A stretch of DNA of 64,000 bases from Certhia americana. Taxonomy: Eukaryota > Chordata > Aves > Passeriformes > Certhiidae. Below are positions 48,358 to 60,600 of this stretch, in pieces (within the stretch, counting starts at the first letter, position 1; the number at the start of each line of letters is the position of its first letter). The notes below the pieces were generated by a model. That model had not been told where the DNA came from. It searched no databases and saw only the letters and a list, made by a program, of their open reading frames with translations. A program made the position numbers and the translations under genes. Location: the NCBI GenBank assembly GCA_018697195.1, contig CM031857.1, positions 52,597,471 through 52,661,470 of the forward strand. The letters are read 5' to 3'.

Positions 48358-48606
48358 ATGGAGAGAAAACTGGACCATAAAATGAAAAAGGAACTGTCCT
48401 ACTTAGCTACTTTAAACAACAGGAACATATCCTTGGTGTCTATTCGTAAGCAGCAGGCAGCTCCTGATGTGCCTGAACTACTGATTATTGGTGAAAAGCC
48501 CAGGACGGCATCTCCAGTAAAAGCAAGCAGTAACTTGCAGAAAGAAGAGAAACTTCTGCAGAGTTACTCCATGGGAATGACAGAAGTGAATACAGTTGAA
48601 AGACAG
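48358..48606 (+). other. ATP7B: ATP7B first coding exon, 83-codon alternative N-terminus
   Basis: From ATG at 48358 ([20 protein letters not shown]...) to a GTCAGT donor at 48607, phase 0. It joins in frame to exon 2 ([10 protein letters not shown]). The segment is well formed, with no repeat content, and codes a Lys/Glu-rich leader including [11 protein letters not shown]. The usual human ATP7B start encodes a much shorter and unrelated MPEQERQ segment. Longer N-termini made by an alternative first exon are reported for some other mammals, as I recall. A TTG-initiated extension upstream is not supported. Confidence 0.75.
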
Positions 48607-51600
48607 GTCAGTGAGTGCTGGGGGGTGTGTGTGTGTACGTGTGTGTGTGTGCATGTTGGGAGGGAAATGGTATTTCTGAACTGGTGAATTTACAACAAAG
48701 CATGTTGGACATGGGTTGTACATTAAAGGAGGTTAAACCTTCTTTATCTAAATCGTCTCGATCCCCAGCATGGATGCCAGCCCCATAACAAGCAGTACAA
48801 ATGCAAAGTCCTCTGGTGATCCTCTGAAAATAATCTTTGAAACGAGATGTTAATGATGACTTATGCTGTAGAAGCTAATGAGCGTTGTTTTAGCTCCACC
48901 TCTAATAATACAGAGTGGTGATTCTTAGGAAGGAAACATAATAGTATTTCTCCTTTTGAACTCCAATTACTCCAGTAGTTTCACAGAAGCTCATACTAGT
49001 TTGGAATAACAGAAATTTCAGAAACATTAAAGGGTCCTTAATGTAGGTAAGTAGTTTATTTATATCCACTAAGGGGGTGCTAGTGAAGTTCTTGGTAAAT
49101 ACATCTATGCAACTTTTTTTTTTTTTCAATTCAGTGTTGTATATAACTTTGGTATTTTTGGAGATTAACTGCTATGGTGGAGAGACTTAGATCAGTGCTG
49201 ATAGAAACATAATGAGGTTTATTATTTTAAAAGAGTTTTGCTGTCCAAAATGTATGTACACTGCATAATGTAGTTTGGATCAGTGAATATTGTGAATATT
49301 TAAGGAAAAGAAATTCTCAGAACAAAGTTCAGTTGGTTGTAGCACGGTACTTATAATGCCAAGGTTGTAGATTTGGCTCCTGCATGAGCCGTTTGCTGAA
49401 GAATTGGACTTGATGATCCTTGTGGGTCCCTTCCAACTCAGAATGTTCTGTGATTCTGTGTTTTAGTGTTCTTTGAAACTATGTATGTTTAGAATGGCTC
49501 AAATAGTGTCAGACTGGAATGAAATAACAGCCAAAAGAGAGCAAATATACCTGAAGGCTTTTTCTGCCTTGAGTTACTTCTTGTGTTATAAATGAGTGCT
49601 AGAAAACAATTATGACATAAATTACTTTGTTCTACCAAAGAATCTCTTTTCTGTATTCAGTTCACTGGGATATATATGTTGCGTGTCACTGGTGCTGTGA
49701 AGAACATCACAAAGATGTTTGCCTTGTTTTAATTCTAAATTAGATATATTTCGTTTACAGCCTTTCTCCTTTCTCATAAACCAAACTTGGTTTACACAGC
49801 TTCCTTTAGTTTAAAAGTGCCTGTTAAGGTCTCTAAGGTTTGTTGACGACAGTGTAAGTGTCATTTCAGTAAGACTGGCTGCAACTGCCTAAATCTTTCC
49901 ATAGGATCTGTACTGTTAGAGAAGCCTGATCCCAGATGGGGAATAGCAGTCCCATGGCAGAAGCATTAGTATAATCAACTTAATATTTTGGAAACAAAAG
50001 CCTCATAAAGGCTGCTTTGTAGTAATACTCTCATTGAATCTTGAGATTCAGGTTTAGAAGGTGTTTTTTTTCCTTTGTTTAAGCTCAGGAACTGTTTGAG
50101 AAATAACAAATTGTGTTGTAAGTAGTTACTGAATATAGTAGCTACTGACATTTGTTAATCCTCATTTGGGAGACGAGAGGAGAAAGAACAAGTGGTTATG
50201 ATCTTATCCATTTAAACAATATGCTCTAATGAGAAGCACTGAAAAATATTAAGGAGGATGAGGATTGAATTTCTGGCTACTCTGTGTGCCAAAGGGCTGC
50301 TGTTACAGGCACGAAATTGAATACTCGTGACCTTTGATGTTTTTGTGGCTGCTCTGCCCTCATTTTGTTGTTCTCTGTCTGCCTAAAATGAACTGGGAAA
50401 CATCTGAAGCGTTAAATTATTAATGTGTGGCTTTTTAGTTGTGTCCTACTGCTGCCTGAGTCCAAAGCCATGAATCAGGCAGTTGTGAAAGACGGAAGTA
50501 GGGAAGGTAAAACACAGATAAGATAATCCTTCGGCAGTTGTGTGCTCAAAGGTAACAGGGCGATAACTGATTTCAGCCCACAGAGGTACAGGGAAAAGAG
50601 CAGCCCAAAACTTCAGGACCTGGTGGATGAGAGTTTCAGTGACCTCCAGCATTTGTGGATGAGCAGGCAGAGAGCAGCAGAGGGGGAGGTGCTGGGTGGA
50701 CTGAGCCCCATCTCCTCACCAGCTGATTGCCTGGCATCACTTTGAGGAGCATACTGATTGACTTTTAGGAAGTGAAAGTTGCCATGCCTGCAGACCAGGC
50801 AAAGGAGGGCAGGAGAGCAGTGCCAGCCAAGGGGAGAGAGCCTTGATGGATGTGCAGAGAGGAGAGAGCAGAGCAGAGCCTTGCTGGATGAGCAGATGCT
50901 ATGCTGCATCTTGGTGTGGGTGATGCTCAGGTAGCTGTGGAGTGTGCCTGTCACAACCTCAGCCTTGTGCTGCAGAGGCCAGGAGTGTTATACTGGCATT
51001 TTGAAGGTGGCTGCACCTCTTGGGAAGGGGAAACAGGTAGAGGGATGGCTTTCCTGGTGTCAGGCCACCCCATGAGGTGACCATGAAACACAACAATGGA
51101 GCAGCAATGGGAACTCAGCCAGGGGTCGCTGGTGGCTGGGCTGTGAAGCCAAGGAAGGCACAAATCTTGTTGACTTCACAGCCATGGTGTTGCATCCATT
51201 TTCAAGACATGGGTCACCATGTGCGCATGTGTGAGGGTCTTACCCAGTGCTGTGGTTTCCTTGTCTTTGGGGGTTTTTTGAGTTCAGTCTTTTTTCTCAG
51301 ATTTATTACGTATCCCTTCACTGTGTGAACTCTCAGTGTTTGCATATTTGAATAGGAGTATCCAAAAAAAAGAGCCTGTTTGGAGGACGATGGGTCAACA
51401 TGATGCTAGGCCTCTAAGAGCAGCCCTCAGTGGGGTGGATATGCCCCACCAGCCATACAGACCATGGGCAAGGACTACCTTTCTCAAATGGACCTGCCAT
51501 GAACTCTGGATGCTACGATGCCAAGAGCTCTGCACCAAACCAGAGCTTGAGACTTGGTGCTTCCAATCCAGCAGCATCTCCCTGCCCTGCTCTGCCTCCA

Positions 51601-54600
51601 TGCTTTTACAAAATGTTGGTCCAGCCCCAGGGCATATTCCTGTTGGATGATCTTCTTCCTTCTGGCTGGAGGCAGTCAGAAAGGGGAGCATGAGCTCTTC
51701 CAGCTGTTCTCAAGCCCTGCTTTGCCCCAGGACAGGCATGAGTGCTACAGCTCCTGTCTGGGACATCAAGAGTTGTTCTTCTTGCCTTCTTTCTTGCTTT
51801 GAAATCCTCATACTGGGACTTGGGCTTCAGATGCCACATTCCTGCACATTTGCTACTCATCTTGGGTCTGGTTCAGAGCTTCTCCTATAGATGCAAGTGT
51901 TTTCCAAACAGTTCTGCTGCTTTCTTTAAAGCTGTCCCCATCTACTACTGATTCTATGCCAATGATTTCACAAATTTCTTCAATTTTATTTTGTATTGTT
52001 CATATGAGCTTCATAACTTCTTTGTCAGGATTCTTAGCTTTCGATCTGCTGTGAACTTTCAGATTCAGCTTTTACTTGCAGAACAAAGGAGGGAAAGAAT
52101 TGTCATCATTTCATGTGTAATTATTTGTATATTCTTCACATAGATAATGTAAAAGTATGCATGAGACTGGTAAAGCAAACAGACTTGATGTAAACCTGCC
52201 CTTAAAAGTGAGCCATTCTCCTTTGGTGTGAGAGACAAAAGAGTAACTATGACCAGTTCTTTCACACATTCCGTCCTGGATATAGAGTCAGATGCATTTC
52301 CATTATTTTGTTCATATTTCTCTCAGGGCAGAAAAAAGCAGAAGGGGTAATGCTGAGACTCCCAAGCACCTTTTTGGGCATTTTTGGTGGTGATTGCTTC
52401 TCTGATCCTCTTGCAGACAATGTCTCTGAATGGCTGTTCAGCCTCATAGATGCCATTTTTTATGTGTGGGTGTCAGCTGGTATCAGGAAATCATTTTCTG
52501 AGACCCAGCACGTGCCTGAGGAAAACTATGCACACATTTCCACATTCCTCTGTATATCCTTACATGCATCTGCTGTTTTCCTCTTGTTTCGTGTAGAAAC
52601 ACCCTTCTTGCAAATACACACATAGATGTACTTCTGTTTATTCTGTTTTGGGTTTTTTTTGAGACTGTTAAGAACAATACTAAAGACTTTGTAAATACTT
52701 GATTTGTTCCTGTGCACAATTTTTTGTTTTGGGGGGAGATTCTTCAATGTTATGGCAACTTGTGGTTTTCTTTTTTAAAGGGAAAGAAGCTTTTTAGTTT
52801 TCCTATATCTACATCCCCTCTCTATTTTTTCCTTGTCATTTAAAAATTTGTGCACAAGTATTTCTCTCCTATAGAGCATAAGCATCTGGTTTTGACAAGT
52901 AGCAAACAAAATATTTTTGCCAATGCTTCTGAATGTTGGGATAGCTTTTTATGCAAAACAAAAAGCCGTGGCCAAGTTTTGAAGTTTCTGGGGCTTACAA
53001 TGCGTTGAAATAGTGAAATCAGTCCTTGCTTTTATGCTTTTCAAAGGACTGGATAATGAGGAATACCCTCTAATCTTTTTACACCATTAATTTGATTTGC
53101 TTTTATGTCACGGGGTACCTAGGAGAACTGAGACAGTCAGTGAGCATGGGGGTGGAGGGAACACAGTGGAGGACATAAGGGCTGTGATAGTTCCTGAGGT
53201 TTGTTTGCAAGTGGTGGCCAAACAGGCAGTGAAGCAGAGAGTGGAGGATGCTCATCTCCTCCACTCGTGCTCTGTTCCACCAAAGGATGCAGAAGGCAAA
53301 ATACCTTTGTCCTGTGAGCCGAAGTGCATGCACAGGGTGAGCTTCTGTAACTGTCACACAGATTTCAGCAGGTGTTTTGGATAAGAGCAGGCCACTGCGA
53401 GCAGTGTCCCTGGGGGACTGGGGACAGGGAAGTGGGGACGACGGACAATGTTCACATAGTGCTTCTTGAGGCAGAATTTACAATAGATGTGAGTTTGAGT
53501 CTAGGCTGCATTTGAAATGTAGTGGTTGGGAGACTGTTTTCAGATGGATTTTTTCCCCATACACAAAGGGAATTGTGTATTTTGAATTGTGGGAAGTCAC
53601 AACAACAGGAGGACACAAGAATGGGGATGTCTTGGTGTTTTTTGTGTGGTGCTTAAACAGGGCACCAGCTTCACAGGGAAGTCTGATTAACTGTTCATGC
53701 TTTGTTTTGAAAGTAGGTGCTTGTGGCACATTTCCACTTATGTTGGGGATTTCACTAACTTATGGGAAGTGCAAGGAAGGCAGTGCCCTGAGTGCTGCCA
53801 GGCCTGTGGGAGGAGGAGGAGGCAAAAGGGGATGCTGGGACTAAAATATTCCTCTGTCTCTTCTACCCCAGCATCCTTGGAGTGCAGCCATGAGGCCAAG
53901 CAGAAGGGGAGGAAGCAGGAGGGAGAGTTTGCTGTCAGGATAGTTGAGGGGCTGCACCATAATCTTGAAGAGCTGAATTTGCTCATTCCTCCTCCTATTC
54001 TAACAAATATGGTATAGAAAAGGCTGAAAGCAAATTTCTCATCTTAAAGTTTTGCTCTTTTGATGGTGACCCCAAGCCTCATTATTCCCAAGCTGTCTAA
54101 GCATGAAACAAAATCAAGTTAATGAATTTTGAATACTGTACCAAATGAACTGGATGCAGTCTAGTGTTACTAAGCAGCCTAAATGCTTCTCATCCATGCT
54201 GTTGTATTGAGAAGGGAGTTTTCTTGTGGGTCATAGGAACAGGATCTGCAGTCATAAGCCTGATCAGGTGGACCCTTCTCCAGGCTCTCCCTGCAGTAAT
54301 GCCCACCATCAGGTGTTTTATTGAATGTCAGAGAGGCCAAGGCTTTGGAGGCAAGAGAATGGATTTATCCTAGTAGCTTTCATCTAGATATTTAGTATTT
54401 AAAGTTTCCTTAAATAATGGACATGAATTTTCATATTCTTGCCATGAAATCTGACAATCTAAGACTTGTCCCTGACATTTTCAATCTTTCTTATCACATG
54501 GCTCCAGCAATTGGAGACAGAGTCTGAGCTCTCAATACTTGTTCTGAGAGAAGCACTGACACTCTTTTTTTTTTTTTTTTAAATATTTCATTTTCAATTG

Positions 54601-57600
54601 AATTGAGTGCATTCAGCTCTAGAGTTCCAGTATTGTAGAGCTCATGATCTGTCTGAGAGACAGTTCACTTCTGCCTGGCCAATTTCAGTACTGGCCATCC
54701 TGAAAATCACTGTTGAATCAAATCAGTGAGTTACTGCAGCACAATTTATAGTCTTAGGTGCCTCACAAATAGGTAAATAAAATTAAACCATAGTGAAAAT
54801 ATTTGTTTACAGTTCTGTGTCTTTCAAGGTCTTTGTTAGATACAGATTTCAAATTAAAAGGATAATATATTAAATGCAGAGAGCCCAGGGCTTTGTGTGT
54901 GTGCATATAGCTCTTCAAATATCACACAGCTGACCCTCCCTGCACCAACTTGTTTCAGGCTTCTGGAAAAGTTATGATTCTGTTTTCTTGGCCTTTTTGG
55001 TTTTCTTTGGTTTGGTTTGAACTCCTCCTGGGAAGTAGCAGGTTGGCCAAACTGGGCCAGTTCATGACCTTTTGGAGAGGCAGTCAGCACACTCTCTACT
55101 GTGACCCACTGTGCCAGTGACAGTGTGCCCTGAAGAGCAGCTCAGCCTGTGTGATGGAAGTGTCCTGTGGCTGCAGAGAACTCAAGTTTTAAACTACTTG
55201 GTTAGGGTAGGTATATTGCGTCAATTCTTCTTTTATAGCTATCCCTAGTCAGTATTTTCTAAATTGCTGCTTAAGAGACTGTCAGAAGCCTGATTCATCA
55301 TCATAGGCATAACTCACTGGTAATATATTCAAAGTGCAAAATAGTGTTGTAAAGGGTGTTGGCCATATAGAGTAACTTACGAGCACTTTTAATAAGTGCT
55401 TGAGAGCATATGAAGACTGTTTTTGCTGTTACAGGGCTGAAGATGCATGCATTTATTTTTACTACTCTACTTTCTCCTTAGGCTTTGTCCAACACTGATT
55501 CTCCTCCTGGTTGTGAGCTGAAGCCTACAATGAAACATAATTTTGCTTTTGATAACATGGGCTATGAGAAGAGCTCTGAATCCATTCCCTCTCCACCTTC
55601 CCAAGAGCATACTGTGGTAGTCAACATTGTGGGAATGACTTGCCAATCATGTGTGCAGTCGATAGAAGGCCGAATTTCCAAGGTGAAGGGCATTTTGAGA
55701 ATTAAAGTCTCCCTTGAACAGAACAATGCTGTTATCAGGTATCTGCAGTCAGACATAAGCCCTGAACAGATTTGCCAGGAGATTCTGGATATGGGCTTTG
55801 ATGCCAACTTACCAGAAGAGAAGTTGGCAACAGCAACTGTAAATTTACCGAGCTTGAAAGAAGCAGTAGTTAAGCTTCGGGTAGAAGGCATGACATCCCA
55901 GTCCTGTGTCACCAGCATTGAAGGAAAGATTAAGAAACTGCACGGCGTAGCAAAAATCAAGGTGTCACTTGATAACCAAGAAGCAATTATTACTTATCAC
56001 CCTTACATTGTTCAGCCTGATGACCTCAAGAGACACATCAGTGACCTGGGGTATGACTGCACCATTAAAAGTAAATCAGCCCCTTTGAGGCTGGGTGCCC
56101 TTGATCTCCAGCGCCTGCAGAATGCAAACCCCAGGGAGACACCTGCAAGTCTCGAGCCTGATGGGCTGGATCTGCTGGTCACCGAGATGGGTAGCACAGC
56201 AACAGTGACTGTGCAGATAGAGGGCATGCACTGCAAGTCCTGTGTCAGAAACATCGAAGGAAATATATCAGATCTTCCTGGCATAAAAAGTATTAAAGTG
56301 TCTTTGGAGCATAGATGTGCTGTAGTACAGTATAGCCCAGATTTAATCACCCTGTCAGCTTTGCAGCAAGCTATCCAATCTCTTCCACCTGGAAACTTTA
56401 AAGTAAGCCTCTTAAATGGTTCAGAAGCAAACAAAGCAGCATCTCCCTCAGGTGCTTTCACACACAGTGTTGTCAGACAGCCACCACAAGGCACGACACA
56501 TATGGCTGTTATTAAGATTGATGGCATGACCTGCAATTCTTGTGTACAGTCCATAGAAGGGGCCATATCACAGAGACAAGGAGTGCAGCACGTAGCAGTT
56601 TCTCTAGCTGGCAGTACTGGGACCGTACAGTATGATCCAGCTGTCACTAGTGGAGAAGAGTTAAGAGCTGCCATAGAAGACATGGGATTTGATGCCTCTG
56701 TGCTGACAGGTAACAGTGGTTTTTCTTCTGTGGGTAGCCAAGGTGGGTCATGCAACATCTGCATTGAGATTCCTTTCTGGAGAGAAACTCTTAAAGCATC
56801 ACATTCATATTGTCTCTTCTGAATACCTGGCCTGGTCCAACCACACTTAGCAAGGGAGAGAGGTTTCAGCTGTAAAGCACCTTTGTTTCAGCCTTTAGTA
56901 ACTGCAGCAGTGCGTGTAAGAGCTGAGTTACATTATGAAGCCAAAACGTCTAAGGAACAAAGCCTTTCAAATAGCTCATACTCATACCACCTGAAGTAGT
57001 CTACATGTCTCCTGTGTCTACAGGCTACTGTAAGTTGATCTTTTTAACCAAATGTTTGCATTCATGTTTCAGAATACTAAAACTTACAAACTTAATGCAG
57101 TATCTTTCATTTAAAACCACTTTTTACCTAGCTAAAACCTCTTTTTAGTGTCTTTAGCCTTTGACCTTTATTTCTTGAGTATTTTTACCTGCCTTACTTC
57201 ACTAAACCTTGCTTTAAGCAAAGTAAGTGGCAAAATGCAGGTACTCTTTGTGTACTTTTACATGTCAGCTGCAGCAATGTATGTATTTTGTACATGTGCT
57301 CAAAGTTTAAACAGTTGTTTTGATGCATGATCTCCCCTCTCACAAATTTCAAATGTGATGGTTTTTACCTGCTTCAACTAAACATATTTGCTTGGAAGTA
57401 CTGGTGTAGTTTACCTGAAATTAAGCAGTTCGATCACAAAACCCCACATCTTTTTCACTTCTCTCATGGGTCCAATCCCTATGAATCTGTGGTACTACTA
57501 CAAATGAGGAGGAGCATGTATGTGATGTTTAATTATAATTTGTTTGGCTTATAATTTGTTGGTAGGAGACCTCCCACTCCATCTGGAGAAGGAGAGACCC

Positions 57601-60600
57601 CCCTGTGTTTAACATGTTCAGAAACAACTCTTGCTCCTTTACACAAACCTCTCCCCAAGGGAGATAGTTTGTGAACACAGCTGGAGCTGTTGTGTGTGTC
57701 TGTTCAATATCTGGCAAAGAATAAAAATGTTTCAAGAGACCTGTTTGTGTTCAGGTCTCTGAGGTGCTTCCAATACTCATTTTGCATTACTTGCAGTGTG
57801 AATACTGTGCCATAAAGAGAAACCTGTTGAGAAACTTGTTGTTTTCCTTCTTTGAGATGAAATGATATGATTCCTGCATAGATGGCAACAATGACAGAAT
57901 GGGTATGACTGGACTACATTCTCTGTGCTGGATAAGGACCCTCTAGATACCGATATATCTTTATCACGTGGAGATAGCTGACAGCTCTATGCATTGACAT
58001 TGGAGAGAATCATTTGCCATCTGAATGTGGAAAGCTAGTTCTGTAGAGTTAGACGGTCATGCCAGTGGTACTGGTGAATATGTATTTTTATAAGCATAGT
58101 AACAACCTATATTATTTCCATATAGAGACCAAGGTTATTGTGTCACCTTCTAAACAGCTAGGAGGGTTTGCATGGTTGATAAATGTGACTTGTTTGTATT
58201 TTTGTGTCATCCAGTTGCACTGTAAATAATTCAGTGTATTGTGCATTTATTCAAGATACTGCCACTGGAGAACACAGGAGCCAGCCTGATGCCAGCAAAG
58301 CTGCTGTGCAGCCTCGAGCTCCAGAGCCTCCTCACCAAGGTGATGCCTTGGATGTTCTTCCACACAATCCTTATCCTGATGGGTCAAACCAGCTCAGTGA
58401 AGCCATAGAAGAAAAGTGCATTTTACAAATCACAGGCATGACCTGTGCATCGTGTGTGTCTACCATTGAAAGAAATTTGCAGAAAGAAGATGGTAAGAAA
58501 TTTAAGATACCTATAATGAGTCTAATAATAAGGGGTTATGGGATGGAAAAGATATTTTATGGGATTAATGGAAGAGGCTGTCATACAACATCCGGAAGTT
58601 AAATAGACTTAATGCTCTTAGTGCTAACGTAACTATGTCACTGTTTAACTATCCTATTGCACTGGTTGGTAACACGTTGTAATGTGATAAAAAATTCAAA
58701 CAAGTCTGGAGAAAAGAAGAGAGGAATGGTTGTCATTTAGTTTTCAGGGCCTTGTTTGTTTTCAAAGCAATTCATCTCCTCCAGAGCCGTTGAGAGCTCA
58801 GGCATGCTTGGGCATATTTACACAAGCAGGCGCAAACAAATGTATGGCTCCACTGCCAGGATAAGCTTAGGCACAGTGGTGTTTACTGGTCTAGAAGTCT
58901 GCAGGCTGGGGCTGCCTTTCCTCTGGCCATGTAGAAGATTAACAGATGATCCCTAGCCATGTCTGATTTAATTTGTGACAGCATGCCTTTGGGAGGTTTT
59001 GATTATTGATTACTCTCTCACCAGTCTCCCAGTGGTGATTCGACTGCCTTGATTCAGAAATCAAAAAAGCATTAGCTCTTCAAAACATTTTTTTTTTTGC
59101 CTTGTAATCTTTCTGTTTTGATTTTCAATTCTAAATGTAGAGTTCTGTAGGCTTCTTTTTTACTAAAAAAAATAAGGAGGGGTGGAGAACAGGAAAATAA
59201 AGAGGTCTAGCATTGTGCTGCGGGGCTTGTTCCAAACCACTAGAGTCTAGGGTAGATCTTGCAGCAGTGGATGTAAAGATTGCTTCCAAACATACTGTTT
59301 GTCTCATTAGATCATAGCAAAATTCACCTCCTTCCATGTGTAAATCTTGCAATTCCCCTAACTGCTAAAGGGAAACTCAGTGTGGCTGGGTCTCTGTAGA
59401 AACTATTGTTGTGACTAGGGAACAACATTAGAAGGAGGCAAAGAGAAATCATTAGGCTTATAGTATCTCCTAGTTGTTACAGTCCTCACTGACAGTCACT
59501 TGTAACATTTTATTTTTCTCTCCCTCAAAGGAGCTACATTATCTAATATTTTTGTTATTGCCACTGCAGGAATTGTTTCAGTGTTGGTAGCACTGATGGC
59601 AGGCAAAGCAGAGATAAAATACAAGCCAGAACTCATACAGCCTCTTGAAATAGCACAGCTGATCCAGAATTTGGGTTTTGAAGCTACCATCATGGAAAAT
59701 AATGCAGAAACAGAAGGGCAAGTGGAGCTTCTTGTAAGTCATGTGTATTTGAAATTATATGTTTGTTTTGGAAAAGTTGGGTCTGGAAGACTAATTTTCT
59801 TTCAAATAGCTTTGCTTCAGCAGTTGTCGCTTCAGCAGCTCAGTTCTGGCTGGTGACGCTATTTTTTTCATAATTGCTGAAAAGACAAAATCAACTTGTC
59901 ATAGAAGAAGTTATCCAAAAACACTGAAATAAAAAGTGATGGTTCTATGTAGAGATTAAACTTTTCTTAGCAAGCAGAAGCGAAACAAAACTTTTCCATT
60001 AAGGCACTTTAGTAGAGACTCAGTAACTGAGAATCTGTCAACAAATATGTATTGCTAACGTTAAGGGCTTTGCATAGAGGCCTAGGAACTTTGGGTAAAA
60101 TCAGCAAAATTAATAAATTGCTTATATGAAGGATGGATTCCTCAAATACTAAATTTTATTCTCTGACAGATACTAATTGAAAGACAGAGACCAACAGTCT
60201 GCTGCTGTGTTAATAGATAACAAGGTGATAACATGGTTTATTGAAGCCAAAGGAAAATTTAATAGAGATGAAGTTACACATGCAGAGTTTGACTTTGGCA
60301 ATGTTAATATAGGTGTTGGTAGAGCCATATTAGTGATACTTTTACAGTTTTCAGCATGTCTGAGTGCTACTATGCAAATACATGGCTGTGATTATATCTA
60401 CTGTCTGAAATTTTTTTTAGCATAGAAGTGGATAGTCGTGTTCTCAGCTTTTTATCATTTAAGACAGGTCTATAAAACCTTCGCGCTGAGGCCTTGTCTC
60501 AAGCACACCTGCAAATATTGGGTGAATGTGGGGGATTGCTAACTACCCAAAATTGTCTTTTCTTTAGATTACAGGGATGACTTGTGCTTCTTGTGTTCAC

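Larger units (their letters stand above)
48654..55481. other. ATP7B intron between the long first exon and exon 2
   Basis: About 6.8 kb. It contains the tRNA-derived SINE at 49316-49460 and a moderately GC-rich, CpG-poor block at about 50440-51900 with several chance open frames. A second such patch (about 53100-53950) and a T-run at 54565-54580 follow. No exon was recognised. Confidence 0.55.

Noticed and set aside
49316..49395. Functional tRNA-Ile gene
   Set aside because: The body is decayed, the B box is altered and a CR1-like tail follows, so it is a SINE and not a tRNA gene.
56012..56764. Antisense open frame of 250 codons under ATP7B exon 2
   Set aside because: It is a mirror of the coding strand. 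Exon 2 is clearly coding on the plus strand.
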